A stretch of 64,000 bases of DNA, taken from NCBI GenBank assembly GCA_035478435.1, contig DATIJT010000022.1, positions 38,367 to 102,366 on the forward strand. The letters run 5' to 3'. The stretch is from DATLRC01 sp035478435. Its GTDB lineage: Bacteria; Patescibacteriota; Saccharimonadia; Saccharimonadales; UBA4665. Within the stretch, counting starts at the first letter, position 1; each line of letters opens with the position of its first letter. The translations under genes and the position numbers were made by a program. Below the pieces are notes generated by a model. That model saw only the letters and a list, made by a program, of their open reading frames with translations, searched no databases and had not been told where the DNA came from. Of the stretch, positions 57,519 to 64,000 are shown one piece after another.

Positions 57519-58097
57519 TTAAAATCCTGGGTCTTTAAAGTAATCAATCCTAAAGATATCTGAAGCCTCGGCAAAGTTATTTCGTTCCCATTGCATAAAT
57601 GGTTTCGGGTTGCCAATGGGACTTATTTCTTTGTCATAAAACATTGGATTAACTTTTGCTTTAGTGTATTGACCAATTACCATTAAATGATTGCCGCCAA
57701 CATCTTTAGGCAGGTCAATAATTTTGTATTCTACCCAGCCTAAAGCATCTTTGAGCACCGGGCCATGCTCAGAAAAATCTAAGTCTAGTGAGTCTTTAAA
57801 CTCCTCTATTTTGTCTTTGCCGGAATTATAGCCAGAATATTTTTGGCCGAGCTTCCATACTAGCTCTAGTTGATCTCTGTGGGGTACAGAAACAGTGAAC
57901 GCTTTGGCAGTTTTAAGGTTTTCGGCTGTTATCCAGGGCTTGTATACGGCAATCAGGACCATACTTGGTTCGGTGCTGATTGATGTGATGTTATTTATGG
58001 GAATTATGTTTTTGCGCCCGTCTTTATTAACAGTGCCTATGGTCACGACTAAGCGGGGAGCGAGTATGCGATGTATCTTATCAGTAACTTCAACCAT
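57519..58097 (-). CDS. Flavin reductase-like protein
   Basis: 192 aa; ILAPRLVVTIGTVNKDGRKNIIPINNITSISTEPSMVLIAVYKPWITAENLKTAKAFTVSVPHRDQLELVWKLG is the split-barrel FMN-binding domain of flavin reductases. It overlaps the cupin gene by 8 nt and the next gene by spacing of 1 nt, as a member of the same operon. Confidence 0.8.
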   Translation of the reverse strand: MVEVTDKIHRILAPRLVVTIGTVNKDGRKNIIPINNITSISTEPSMVLIAVYKPWITAENLKTAKAFTVSVPHRDQLELVWKLGQKYSGYNSGKDKIEEFKDSLDLDFSEHGPVLKDALGWVEYKIIDLPKDVGGNHLMVIGQYTKAKVNPMFYDKEISPIGNPKPFMQWERNNFAEASDIFRIDYFKDPGF

Positions 58098-58554
58098 TGC
58101 TTAGTCTTTCAAATTGTTCTTTGTCGAATTTTACATCTGGATTAGTTTCTGTAACAACGATGTAATCTTCGGGCCTGAAAGGTGGAGTGTTAATAGCGGC
58201 TAAAACTAAATCGTTACTTGGAATTGTAAAGTGAGCAGTGTTTGGAGGTATAACTACTGTCGAGCCTTTGGCTACTTTTTGTCCTTTGCCGCCTACAACA
58301 ACCAGCCCAGATCCTTGAAGCACAAAATAGATTTCTATAACACCTTTGGGATGATAATGCGGTTCAGCGACTTTCAGTTCTCGCATATCGGCAATAGCGA
58401 AACTTTCAGTAGGCCGGTCAATGGGGTTCGGCAATTCGTAAATTAAGCCGCAGCCGCCCTCTTTAGGTTCAACGCCTTTAACCAAGTCTTGCCAATTGCT
58501 TATGGTCTTAAGATAAGCCGTCCACGCACTTGTTATTGCTGCTGTATTATCCAT
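58090..58554 (-). CDS. Cupin-domain protein
   Basis: 154 aa; MRELKVAEPHYHPKGVIEIYFVLQGSGLVVVGGKGQKVAKGSTVVIPPNTAHFTIPSNDLVLAAI has both cupin motifs, with His-Tyr-His and a Glu binding metal in the first. Possible small-molecule isomerase, oxygenase or sensor. It overlaps both neighbours by 8 nt. Confidence 0.75.
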   Translation of the reverse strand: MDNTAAITSAWTAYLKTISNWQDLVKGVEPKEGGCGLIYELPNPIDRPTESFAIADMRELKVAEPHYHPKGVIEIYFVLQGSGLVVVGGKGQKVAKGSTVVIPPNTAHFTIPSNDLVLAAINTPPFRPEDYIVVTETNPDVKFDKEQFERLSNG

Positions 58555-59031
58555 GATTAATCCTCCCTGCTTCGGATCTTACTTTCATCAGGATCTTGCC
58601 CATCTGGTTTTCGCCCTTACCGCCCTGGCCACAACCCCAAAAATTATCTACTGGTGAGTTTTCTACTATTTTCTTGTTGCCCGTTACCATCAGCATGTCT
58701 CTAACATCTTCATGCTGCTGGGCTTTAGCTCGGACAATTTCAAACATAATTTCTACCTTTACCTTTTCCCAATCAGCCCGTCGGTTGGGGCTAGAGCGCG
58801 ATAGTTTCTTGGCCAGCCATGGGCTGCCAGCCTCGATAATCTTGGCAGCCAGTTTGGGGTCAGTTGTTTCAAACTTTTTCCAATGGTAGGCGTGCTCCAC
58901 TGTATAAAAAGTATTTCCCCAGATACTAACTGCATGGGGTGAAAATTATTAAGCGGGTCAAACGGCCCGCTAAAGAAATAAATAGTGTCCTCTGTTTCAT
59001 AAGTTAATTTTAAGTCGCTGGAAGGATACAC
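58547..59031 (-). pseudogene. NADAR-family protein, frameshifted at a G4/C4 run
   Basis: The first frame from ATG 59031 ends the motif FFSGPFDPLNNFHP. After a missing base within plus 58936-58939 the family continues in another frame as AVSIWGNTFYTVEHAYHWKKF and ...NFWGCGQGGKGENQMGKILM, ending at 58547. NADAR proteins hydrolyse N-glycosidic bonds of ADP-ribose-type or riboflavin-precursor substrates. About 160 aa if intact. The frame break is one base; it may be an assembly error, a real pseudogene or slippage. Confidence 0.7.
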
Positions 59032-59987
59032 TAAATTCCCTCCAACTCATCTTTAGTGACTGGCTGGATGCCTGTTTTGTGAAATTGCAGTGTGCCGGCA
59101 AGTACGGCAAGCCGGGCTGCTTCTTCTGTATTTTTACCGTCTTGCAAGGATGCACATAAGCCTGCCATGGTTTGGTCGCCACAACCCGTTTCATCTTTCT
59201 GACCACTAGCTTCTACGTTGGGAATCGGGATATGGGCTTCTGTCTGACCCCTAAACAAGTAAGCGCCATTTACGCCATGGGTAATAAGGACGTTTTCGAT
59301 ATCTTTTTCGTGCAGCTTTTGGGCTGCCTTTTTTGCACTTTCAAAATCTGTAACGTCAATCCCTGTTAACATTTTAGCTTCATGCTCGTTGGGCTTAATA
59401 AGATAGATGCCTGCTTGGATAAGTTCGTCAATGTTGTCCCCAGCCTGTATACCGCCCGGGTCAAACATTACCTTCAAACCGTGCTTATTTGCCTGCCCGA
59501 CAGCATAAATGGCGGTTGCTAATGGGCATTCCAAGGTCAGCACTAGCATGCCTTCATTTGAGCCGACCTCTTCAAATAATGGGATTGCTTTGTCTATATC
59601 TTCCAGGCTGAAATCGTCACTAATACCCGGCAATACAATGATTTGATTATTGCCTTGTTCATCAACAGGAATGAGGGCGATTCCCGGCAGTTTCTGAACT
59701 TCTTCATAATCTAAGACATTTACGTAATCTGTATTAACGCCTACTTTGGCTAAAGCCTCAACCGGAGCCTTCCAGAAACCGTAAGGGTCACGCGCAGTCC
59801 TGCCAACCATGGCAACACTATTTGTTGGTGCCAAATGAGCGATCATATCAGCGATATTGCGCGATTTGCCGCCCGGACCAATAATTAGCTCTTTGCCGTA
59901 GACATGCTCGCCCGACTTCGGAAATTTCTTAATGCCAGTGGCGACTAAATCGGTATTAAGCGAACCGATAACTATTGTCTTAATCAT
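59031..59987 (-). CDS. PfkB-family carbohydrate kinase
   Basis: 318 aa; NTDLVATGIKKFPKSGEHVYGKELIIGPGGKSRNIADMIAHL at the N-terminus and KDETGCGDQTMAGLCASL with the catalytic Asp of the GxGD motif near the C-terminus. Substrate may be a ribose, pseudouridine-like nucleoside or similar, but no specificity motif seen. It shares one base with the NADAR gene and overlaps NUDIX by 8 nt. Confidence 0.85.
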   Translation of the reverse strand: MIKTIVIGSLNTDLVATGIKKFPKSGEHVYGKELIIGPGGKSRNIADMIAHLAPTNSVAMVGRTARDPYGFWKAPVEALAKVGVNTDYVNVLDYEEVQKLPGIALIPVDEQGNNQIIVLPGISDDFSLEDIDKAIPLFEEVGSNEGMLVLTLECPLATAIYAVGQANKHGLKVMFDPGGIQAGDNIDELIQAGIYLIKPNEHEAKMLTGIDVTDFESAKKAAQKLHEKDIENVLITHGVNGAYLFRGQTEAHIPIPNVEASGQKDETGCGDQTMAGLCASLQDGKNTEEAARLAVLAGTLQFHKTGIQPVTKDELEGI

Positions 59988-60429
59988 ATTTCAACCCCGC
60001 CATTTTCTTAATATAGCCTTCGACTTCCGGCTGGACGCTTCTGTAGAATTCTATATCTTTTGGATGCGTTAATAAATCAGCGACTTTATCCGGTTCAACC
60101 CAATGAGCTTCTGGATTTTCCGGGTCAATAGGCTTTAGCTCTTCTTCAGGCGTCGTGCAAAGGTAGATGGTTATAGTTTTCCACTCTGATTTGTCTTCTG
60201 AGACATCTTTAGCTATCTTATACCGTTCATAAGTCCCTAGCTCTTTAATGAATGTTACGTCCGTAATGCCTGTTTCTTCCTCAAATTCACGCAAGGCAGC
60301 GGTTTTATGGTCTTCGCCTGGCTCTAATGTGCCCTTTGGTAGCGACCATGAAGTGCCGTGCTGGCTGACAACCAATACTTGGCCTTTGGGATTGATAATT
60401 ACTCCGCCGGCGCTTTGGCTTTTAATCAT
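59980..60429 (-). CDS. NUDIX hydrolase
   Basis: 149 aa with the complete Nudix box GTLEPGEDHKTAALREFEEETGI (GX5EX7REUXEEXGU). The position in a unit with PfkB and NADAR hints at ADP-ribose or NDP-sugar pyrophosphatase activity, though the family also includes RNA-cap and dNTP-specific members. It starts the six-gene operon. Confidence 0.85.
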   Translation of the reverse strand: MIKSQSAGGVIINPKGQVLVVSQHGTSWSLPKGTLEPGEDHKTAALREFEEETGITDVTFIKELGTYERYKIAKDVSEDKSEWKTITIYLCTTPEEELKPIDPENPEAHWVEPDKVADLLTHPKDIEFYRSVQPEVEGYIKKMAGLKYD

Positions 60430-60496
60430 AGTGCTAAGTATATCTTACCTCCGATTATTACTTATTCGCGGTTGGGCGGTGGTTTCCTAGATATAG

Positions 60497-61156
60497 TTAC
60501 GAAAAACTTATCTGTCTGTAATCATCAGTCATGTAGTCCGCTTCGTGCAGATCATTGGCCGAGTGCGAAGACAAAATGCCAACTACCGTCATTCCTGCCT
60601 TTTTAGCCGATTCGACTCCTGGTGGCGAATCTTCAAAGACTATACATTGATCTGGGCTGACACCCAATTCTTTGGCAGTAGACAAATATATTTCCGGGTG
60701 TGGTTTACCTTTAGCAACATGTTCGTCCCCAAGAATAACTTCAAATTTTCCTACAAGCCCAAGTGTTTCAAGAACAAAATCCCTATTCTTTGATGGAGAT
60801 GTTGTAGCGATAGCTGTCTTAATGCCTCGTTCGTGAAGCTCCGCGATTATTTTGCTGAGACCATCTATTTCTTTAATATCTGGTTTGTAGATTTTACGAT
60901 AGATTTCCTCTTTCTCGTCAGCGTAAGCCTGCATATCTTCCGGGCTTGGCCTTAGGCCGAATATAAGTTCAAATATTTCGTTATTCTTCCTAGCCGAAAT
61001 CTTCTGCCTGAATTCCTCTTCCGTCAATGTTATATTGTGCCGTCTAAGAAACTCTTGCCACGCCTTTTCGTGGTGGACCCTGTTATTAATCATGGTGCCG
61101 TCCATATCGAAGATGGCGGCCTTGAAGTCAGTAAGAGGAATTGTCACGGTATTCAT
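60497..61156 (-). CDS. HAD-superfamily phosphatase / beta-phosphoglucomutase-like
   Basis: 219 aa; DFKAAIFDMDGTMINNRVHHEKAWQEFLRRHNITL (DxDxT), ATTSPSKNRDFVLETLGLVGKFEVI and PDQCIVFEDSPPGVESAKKAGMTVVG are HAD motifs I-IV of the beta-PGM/phosphatase subfamily. It could dephosphorylate sugar phosphates or isomerise beta-glucose-1-phosphate. Divergent from the phosphohexomutase at 61244. Confidence 0.85.
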   Translation of the reverse strand: MNTVTIPLTDFKAAIFDMDGTMINNRVHHEKAWQEFLRRHNITLTEEEFRQKISARKNNEIFELIFGLRPSPEDMQAYADEKEEIYRKIYKPDIKEIDGLSKIIAELHERGIKTAIATTSPSKNRDFVLETLGLVGKFEVILGDEHVAKGKPHPEIYLSTAKELGVSPDQCIVFEDSPPGVESAKKAGMTVVGILSSHSANDLHEADYMTDDYRQISFS

Positions 61157-61243
61157 TGAAACAAGTATATCTCACCTTGGATTTTTACATCTATAGCCAG
61201 CTGCATCGGGTATACTTTATGGGTAACTTAATTTGGAGAAATT

Positions 61244-62587
61244 ATGCCTTTTGATGCTATTTTCAAAGCTTATGATGTACGCGGTAAAGTCGGGACTGAG
61301 CTAACTGCAGAAGTGGCCGAAAGAATTGGCCGCGCTTTTGCGCAGTGGCTGCCCGAAGACGGGGCCGTAGCTGTTGGCCGTGATATGCGACCAGATTCTA
61401 AAGAGCTAGCCGATGCCATTATAAAAGGCCTAACCGAACAAGGGCGTGACGTTTGGGACATCGGCGAAGTAACCTCCGACATGATCTATTTCGCCGTCGG
61501 CGACAACAAGTTGGCGGGTGGGGTAATGGTCACCGCCAGTCATAATCCCGGTGCATACAATGGCATTAAGTTTTGCCGTGAAGGCGCCAACGGCGTGGGG
61601 TTAGACACGGGCTTAGCCGAAATACGTGACGCAGCCAAAGCCAACTCTTTTACGCCAAGCCCTAAACCGGGCCAGGTTACCCAAAAAGATGTGGTCGAAG
61701 ACTGGATCCAGCACACACTTTCATTTGTTGAAGGCATAGAACTTAAACCCATCAAGTTGGTGGTCGACGCCGGCAACGGCATGGCGGGCAAGATTTTCGC
61801 CGAACTGGAGCCCTACGTCCCATTTGAAGTCACCGAAATGTACTTTGAGCTCGATGGCACCTTCCCCAACCACCCGGCCAGCCCCATTGAGCCGCAAAAT
61901 TTAGTAGATCTGATTGACCGTCTTAAAAAAGAGAAGGCCGATGCCGGACTGGCTTTTGACGGCGATGGCGACCGGGCGGTTTTGGTGGACGAAAACGGTG
62001 AGGTACTGAGCGGTACGGTCATGACCGCCATTTTGGCCCAATACTTTTTGCGGCAGCATCCCGGCGCGACTATTTTGATCAACGCTATCTGCGGCCGCGC
62101 GGCTTTGGAAACGATTGAAGCCGCGGGCGGCAAGGCCGTGCGCACCAAAGTCGGCCACTCGATCATTAAAAACGACATGCGCACGCACAATGCCATTTTC
62201 GCCGGCGAGCACAGCTACCACTATTTCTTTAAAGACAACTTCATGGCCGACTCCGGCTTGATCGCGGCTATTGTCGCCCTGGGAGTGCTGTCAAAAAGCG
62301 GCAAAAAGCTGTCGGAAGTGGCCAACGAATTCCGGACTTATGTCCAGATCCCGGAGGCTAACTTTGAAGTTGCCGACAAAGACTCCATGCTTAAAAAAAT
62401 CGCCGACACCTTCGCCGAGGCCAAAACCGATTGGCTCGACGGCCTGACTGTCAATTTTGAGAACTCTTGGTTTAACGTCAGGCCCAGCAACACCGAACCG
62501 CTTTTAAGACTCAATGTCGAGGCCAAAACCAAAGCAGAATTAGACCAGTTAGTCGTCAAAGTTAAGAGCCTCATTACCAACACCTAA
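61244..62587 (+). CDS. Phosphomannomutase/phosphoglucomutase
   Basis: 447 aa with FKAYDVRGKVG, active-site serine loop VTASHNPGAYNGIKF (about 98-112), metal-binding FDGDGDRAVLV, GEHSYHYFF sugar loop and RPSNTEPLLRLNVEA phosphate loop. It interconverts hexose 6- and 1-phosphates, giving the precursor for NDP-sugars. The promoter TATACT (61211-61216) and SD GGAGA are present. Confidence 0.92.
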   Translation: MPFDAIFKAYDVRGKVGTELTAEVAERIGRAFAQWLPEDGAVAVGRDMRPDSKELADAIIKGLTEQGRDVWDIGEVTSDMIYFAVGDNKLAGGVMVTASHNPGAYNGIKFCREGANGVGLDTGLAEIRDAAKANSFTPSPKPGQVTQKDVVEDWIQHTLSFVEGIELKPIKLVVDAGNGMAGKIFAELEPYVPFEVTEMYFELDGTFPNHPASPIEPQNLVDLIDRLKKEKADAGLAFDGDGDRAVLVDENGEVLSGTVMTAILAQYFLRQHPGATILINAICGRAALETIEAAGGKAVRTKVGHSIIKNDMRTHNAIFAGEHSYHYFFKDNFMADSGLIAAIVALGVLSKSGKKLSEVANEFRTYVQIPEANFEVADKDSMLKKIADTFAEAKTDWLDGLTVNFENSWFNVRPSNTEPLLRLNVEAKTKAELDQLVVKVKSLITNT

Positions 62588-62591
62588 CTGT

Positions 62592-62597
62592 TATACT
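62592..62597 (+). promoter_or_regulatory. -10 box before the cupin gene, leaderless
   Basis: TATACT ends 7 nt before the ATG at 62605; no SD. It may start a second transcript within the sugar-nucleotide cluster. Confidence 0.5.
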
Positions 62598-62604
62598 AGA
62601 AACG

Positions 62605-63015
62605 ATGAAAGTACTACTGGACCTACCTGAGATTACTACTAAAGACAAGGCTATTTCTGTCGACAAAGGCAATGGTACCAAGGTTGGTTATTATATTTTT
62701 CCTGAGTTTGAAATTCATACAAACACTATTGAGCCTGGCACCGAACAAGAGTGGCACCACCACAAAAAGATTGAAGAAGTATTGCTTGTTAACTCCGGCG
62801 AGCTAGTCGCGTTGTGGCAGGATTCGACTAAAAAAATAAGAGAGAAAATCTTGGCGCCGGGAGATATGATTAGGGTTGGTGCTTCTACCCATACCTTTGC
62901 TAATCGGGGGGGCCAAACGGTCAATTTTACTGTCTTTAGGTATGTGCCCGATGGTCAAGACAAGCACGAACTTATTAAAAATGATCGTTATCCAGACATC
63001 GTGGAGGAGACATGA
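62605..63015 (+). CDS. Cupin-fold protein in the sugar-nucleotide cluster
   Basis: 136 aa; IEPGTEQEWHHHKKIEEVLLVNSGELVALWQD and LAPGDMIRVGASTHTFANRGGQTVNFTVFRYV are the paired cupin strands with a His cluster. It may be a sugar isomerase or epimerase-like enzyme, given the next gene, but this is association. Overlaps the next gene by 4 nt (ATGA). Confidence 0.75.
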   Translation: MKVLLDLPEITTKDKAISVDKGNGTKVGYYIFPEFEIHTNTIEPGTEQEWHHHKKIEEVLLVNSGELVALWQDSTKKIREKILAPGDMIRVGASTHTFANRGGQTVNFTVFRYVPDGQDKHELIKNDRYPDIVEET

Positions 63016-64000
63016 AAATATTGGTAACCGGTGGCGCCGGTTTTATTGGCTCGAACTTCGTTCACTATACGGTTAAGAATCGGCCGGATCATCAAATAAC
63101 CGTTATTGACGCCCTGACCTACGCCGGTAACAAGGCCAACTTGGAGCCGGTAGCCGACAAGATAAAGTTTGTCGAGGGCAACATCTGTGACGCCGAGCTT
63201 ATGGACAAGCTGGTCGGCGACACTGACATTGTCGTCCACTTCGCGGCCGAATCGCACAACGACAATTCCCTGCGCGACCCCTGGCCTTTTGTGCAAACCA
63301 ATATAGTCGGCACTTACACCATTTTGGAAACTGTGCGGAAACATGGTAAACGCTTGCATCATATTTCCACCGATGAAGTTTACGGCGATCTACCGATTGA
63401 CCGGCCGGATCTCAAATTTACCCTTGCCACACCCTACAATCCCTCTAGCCCTTACTCTTCCACCAAGGCCGGTTCGGATTTATTAGTGCGTGCCTGGGTA
63501 CGCAGTTTTGGCATCCAAGCTACTATCTCCAATTGCGCTAACAATTATGGCCCCTACCAACACATTGAAAAATTAATTCCCCGGCAAATCACGAACGTCT
63601 TGAGCGGTATAAAACCGCGCCTCTATGGCAATGGTGCCCAAATTCGTGAGTGGACCCACGTGGATGACCATAACGCGGCTGTACACGAGATTATCGCCAG
63701 AGGCAAAATCGGCGAGACCTACCTGATCGGCACCGGTGACGAGCGCAATAACAAAGAAGTCGTCGAGCTAATTCTGGAACTTATGGGCAAGCCCAAAGAT
63801 TGGTATGAACATGTCAATGACCGGGCAGGACATGATTTGCGCTACTCGATCGATTCCGGCAAACTGCGCCGGGAGCTCGGCTGGGAGCCGCAGTATAAAG
63901 ATTTTCGTGATGGCCTGGCCGCCACCATTGACTGGTATAAACAAAGTGAAGCCTGGTGGCAACCACAAAAAGCCGAAACCGAAGCCAAGTATAAGGAGTC
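63012..64000 (+). CDS. rmlB: dTDP-glucose 4,6-dehydratase, 3' end beyond window
   Basis: The frame opens ILVTGGAGFIGSNFVHYTVK (NAD loop) and continues with HFAAESHNDNSLRDP, HHISTDEVYGDLP, PYSSTKAGSDLL (YxxxK region), NNYGPYQHIEKLIP and WTHVDDHN, all RmlB/RfbB motifs. The frame remains open to the end of the window (about 329 codons), so the 3' end is not seen. It makes dTDP-4-keto-6-deoxyglucose from dTDP-glucose. GAGGAGAC precedes the start. Confidence 0.9.
   Translation, partial: MKILVTGGAGFIGSNFVHYTVKNRPDHQITVIDALTYAGNKANLEPVADKIKFVEGNICDAELMDKLVGDTDIVVHFAAESHNDNSLRDPWPFVQTNIVGTYTILETVRKHGKRLHHISTDEVYGDLPIDRPDLKFTLATPYNPSSPYSSTKAGSDLLVRAWVRSFGIQATISNCANNYGPYQHIEKLIPRQITNVLSGIKPRLYGNGAQIREWTHVDDHNAAVHEIIARGKIGETYLIGTGDERNNKEVVELILELMGKPKDWYEHVNDRAGHDLRYSIDSGKLRRELGWEPQYKDFRDGLAATIDWYKQSEAWWQPQKAETEAKYKE

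Overview
The window looks like a chromosomal segment of a Patescibacteria (CPR) bacterium, most likely a Saccharibacteria (TM7) member. This is an inference, not a database result. It rests on the standard genetic code (TGA is used as a stop), an archaeal-type AspRS, many single-membrane-span small proteins without recognisable relatives, scattered 'orphan' pathway genes (pyrF, idi, murC, tsaC, nadD), and many genes that appear to start at or within about 10 nt of the transcription start (leaderless). No plasmid, prophage or CRISPR signature was seen.

Layout. 1-14 kb: ftsH (N-terminus only), tilS, a P-loop kinase, cdsA-plsY phospholipid genes, a membrane operon with a UbiA prenyltransferase and a VTT protein, an MFS transporter, and an exported His-rich protein with a haem-membrane-like partner. 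All three CAU-anticodon tRNAs (Met, Ile2, fMet) lie here. 14-27 kb: a gene split at an A9 run, pyrF, tandem tiny genes, an ABC exporter, murC and small nucleotide-handling genes, MazG, idi and tsaC. 27-41 kb: a large membrane-anchored beta-propeller protein, endonuclease Q, D-amino-acid oxidase with a 2-hydroxyacid dehydrogenase, Fic/AbrB and HipA-like modules, AlkA-type glycosylase, aspS and a CBS protein. 41-48 kb: a regulatory block with a WhiB-like/winged-helix protein, nadD, a cobalamin riboswitch ahead of an unknown zinc-ribbon protein, a LexA-like DNA-binding protein without protease domain, and an adenylosuccinate-synthetase homologue whose catalytic Asp is Ser. 47.6-53.7 kb: cell-surface glycan genes (GtrA, O-antigen ligase, sugar-phosphate transferase, two GT4 enzymes). 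53.7-61 kb: salvage and repair-like small enzymes, HicBA, and a tightly overlapping NUDIX-PfkB-NADAR-cupin-flavin reductase-dehydrogenase operon. 61-64 kb: phosphohexomutase, cupin and the start of an rmlB-like gene for sugar-nucleotide synthesis.

Most striking non-coding signal: a family of about 160-nt nested palindromic elements sits in intergenic gaps. At least four (16275-16437, 25216-25374 on minus, 47977-48142 on minus, 49689-49851) share a common core, including GCGAAA, TGCAGCCCGC, TTAAG-loop-CTTAA and a GAGG-hairpin-TGASGAG apex. Their outer stems and apical stems are different in sequence but fully complementary in each copy. That is the covariation expected of a conserved structured RNA. 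Each lies directly upstream of, and co-oriented with, a gene. More diverged relatives lie at 1674-1840, 2510-2672 and 18741-18847.

Other leads are two 29-30 aa peptides with textbook promoters, a candidate minus-strand ncRNA at 10022-10195, and two genes broken at homopolymers.
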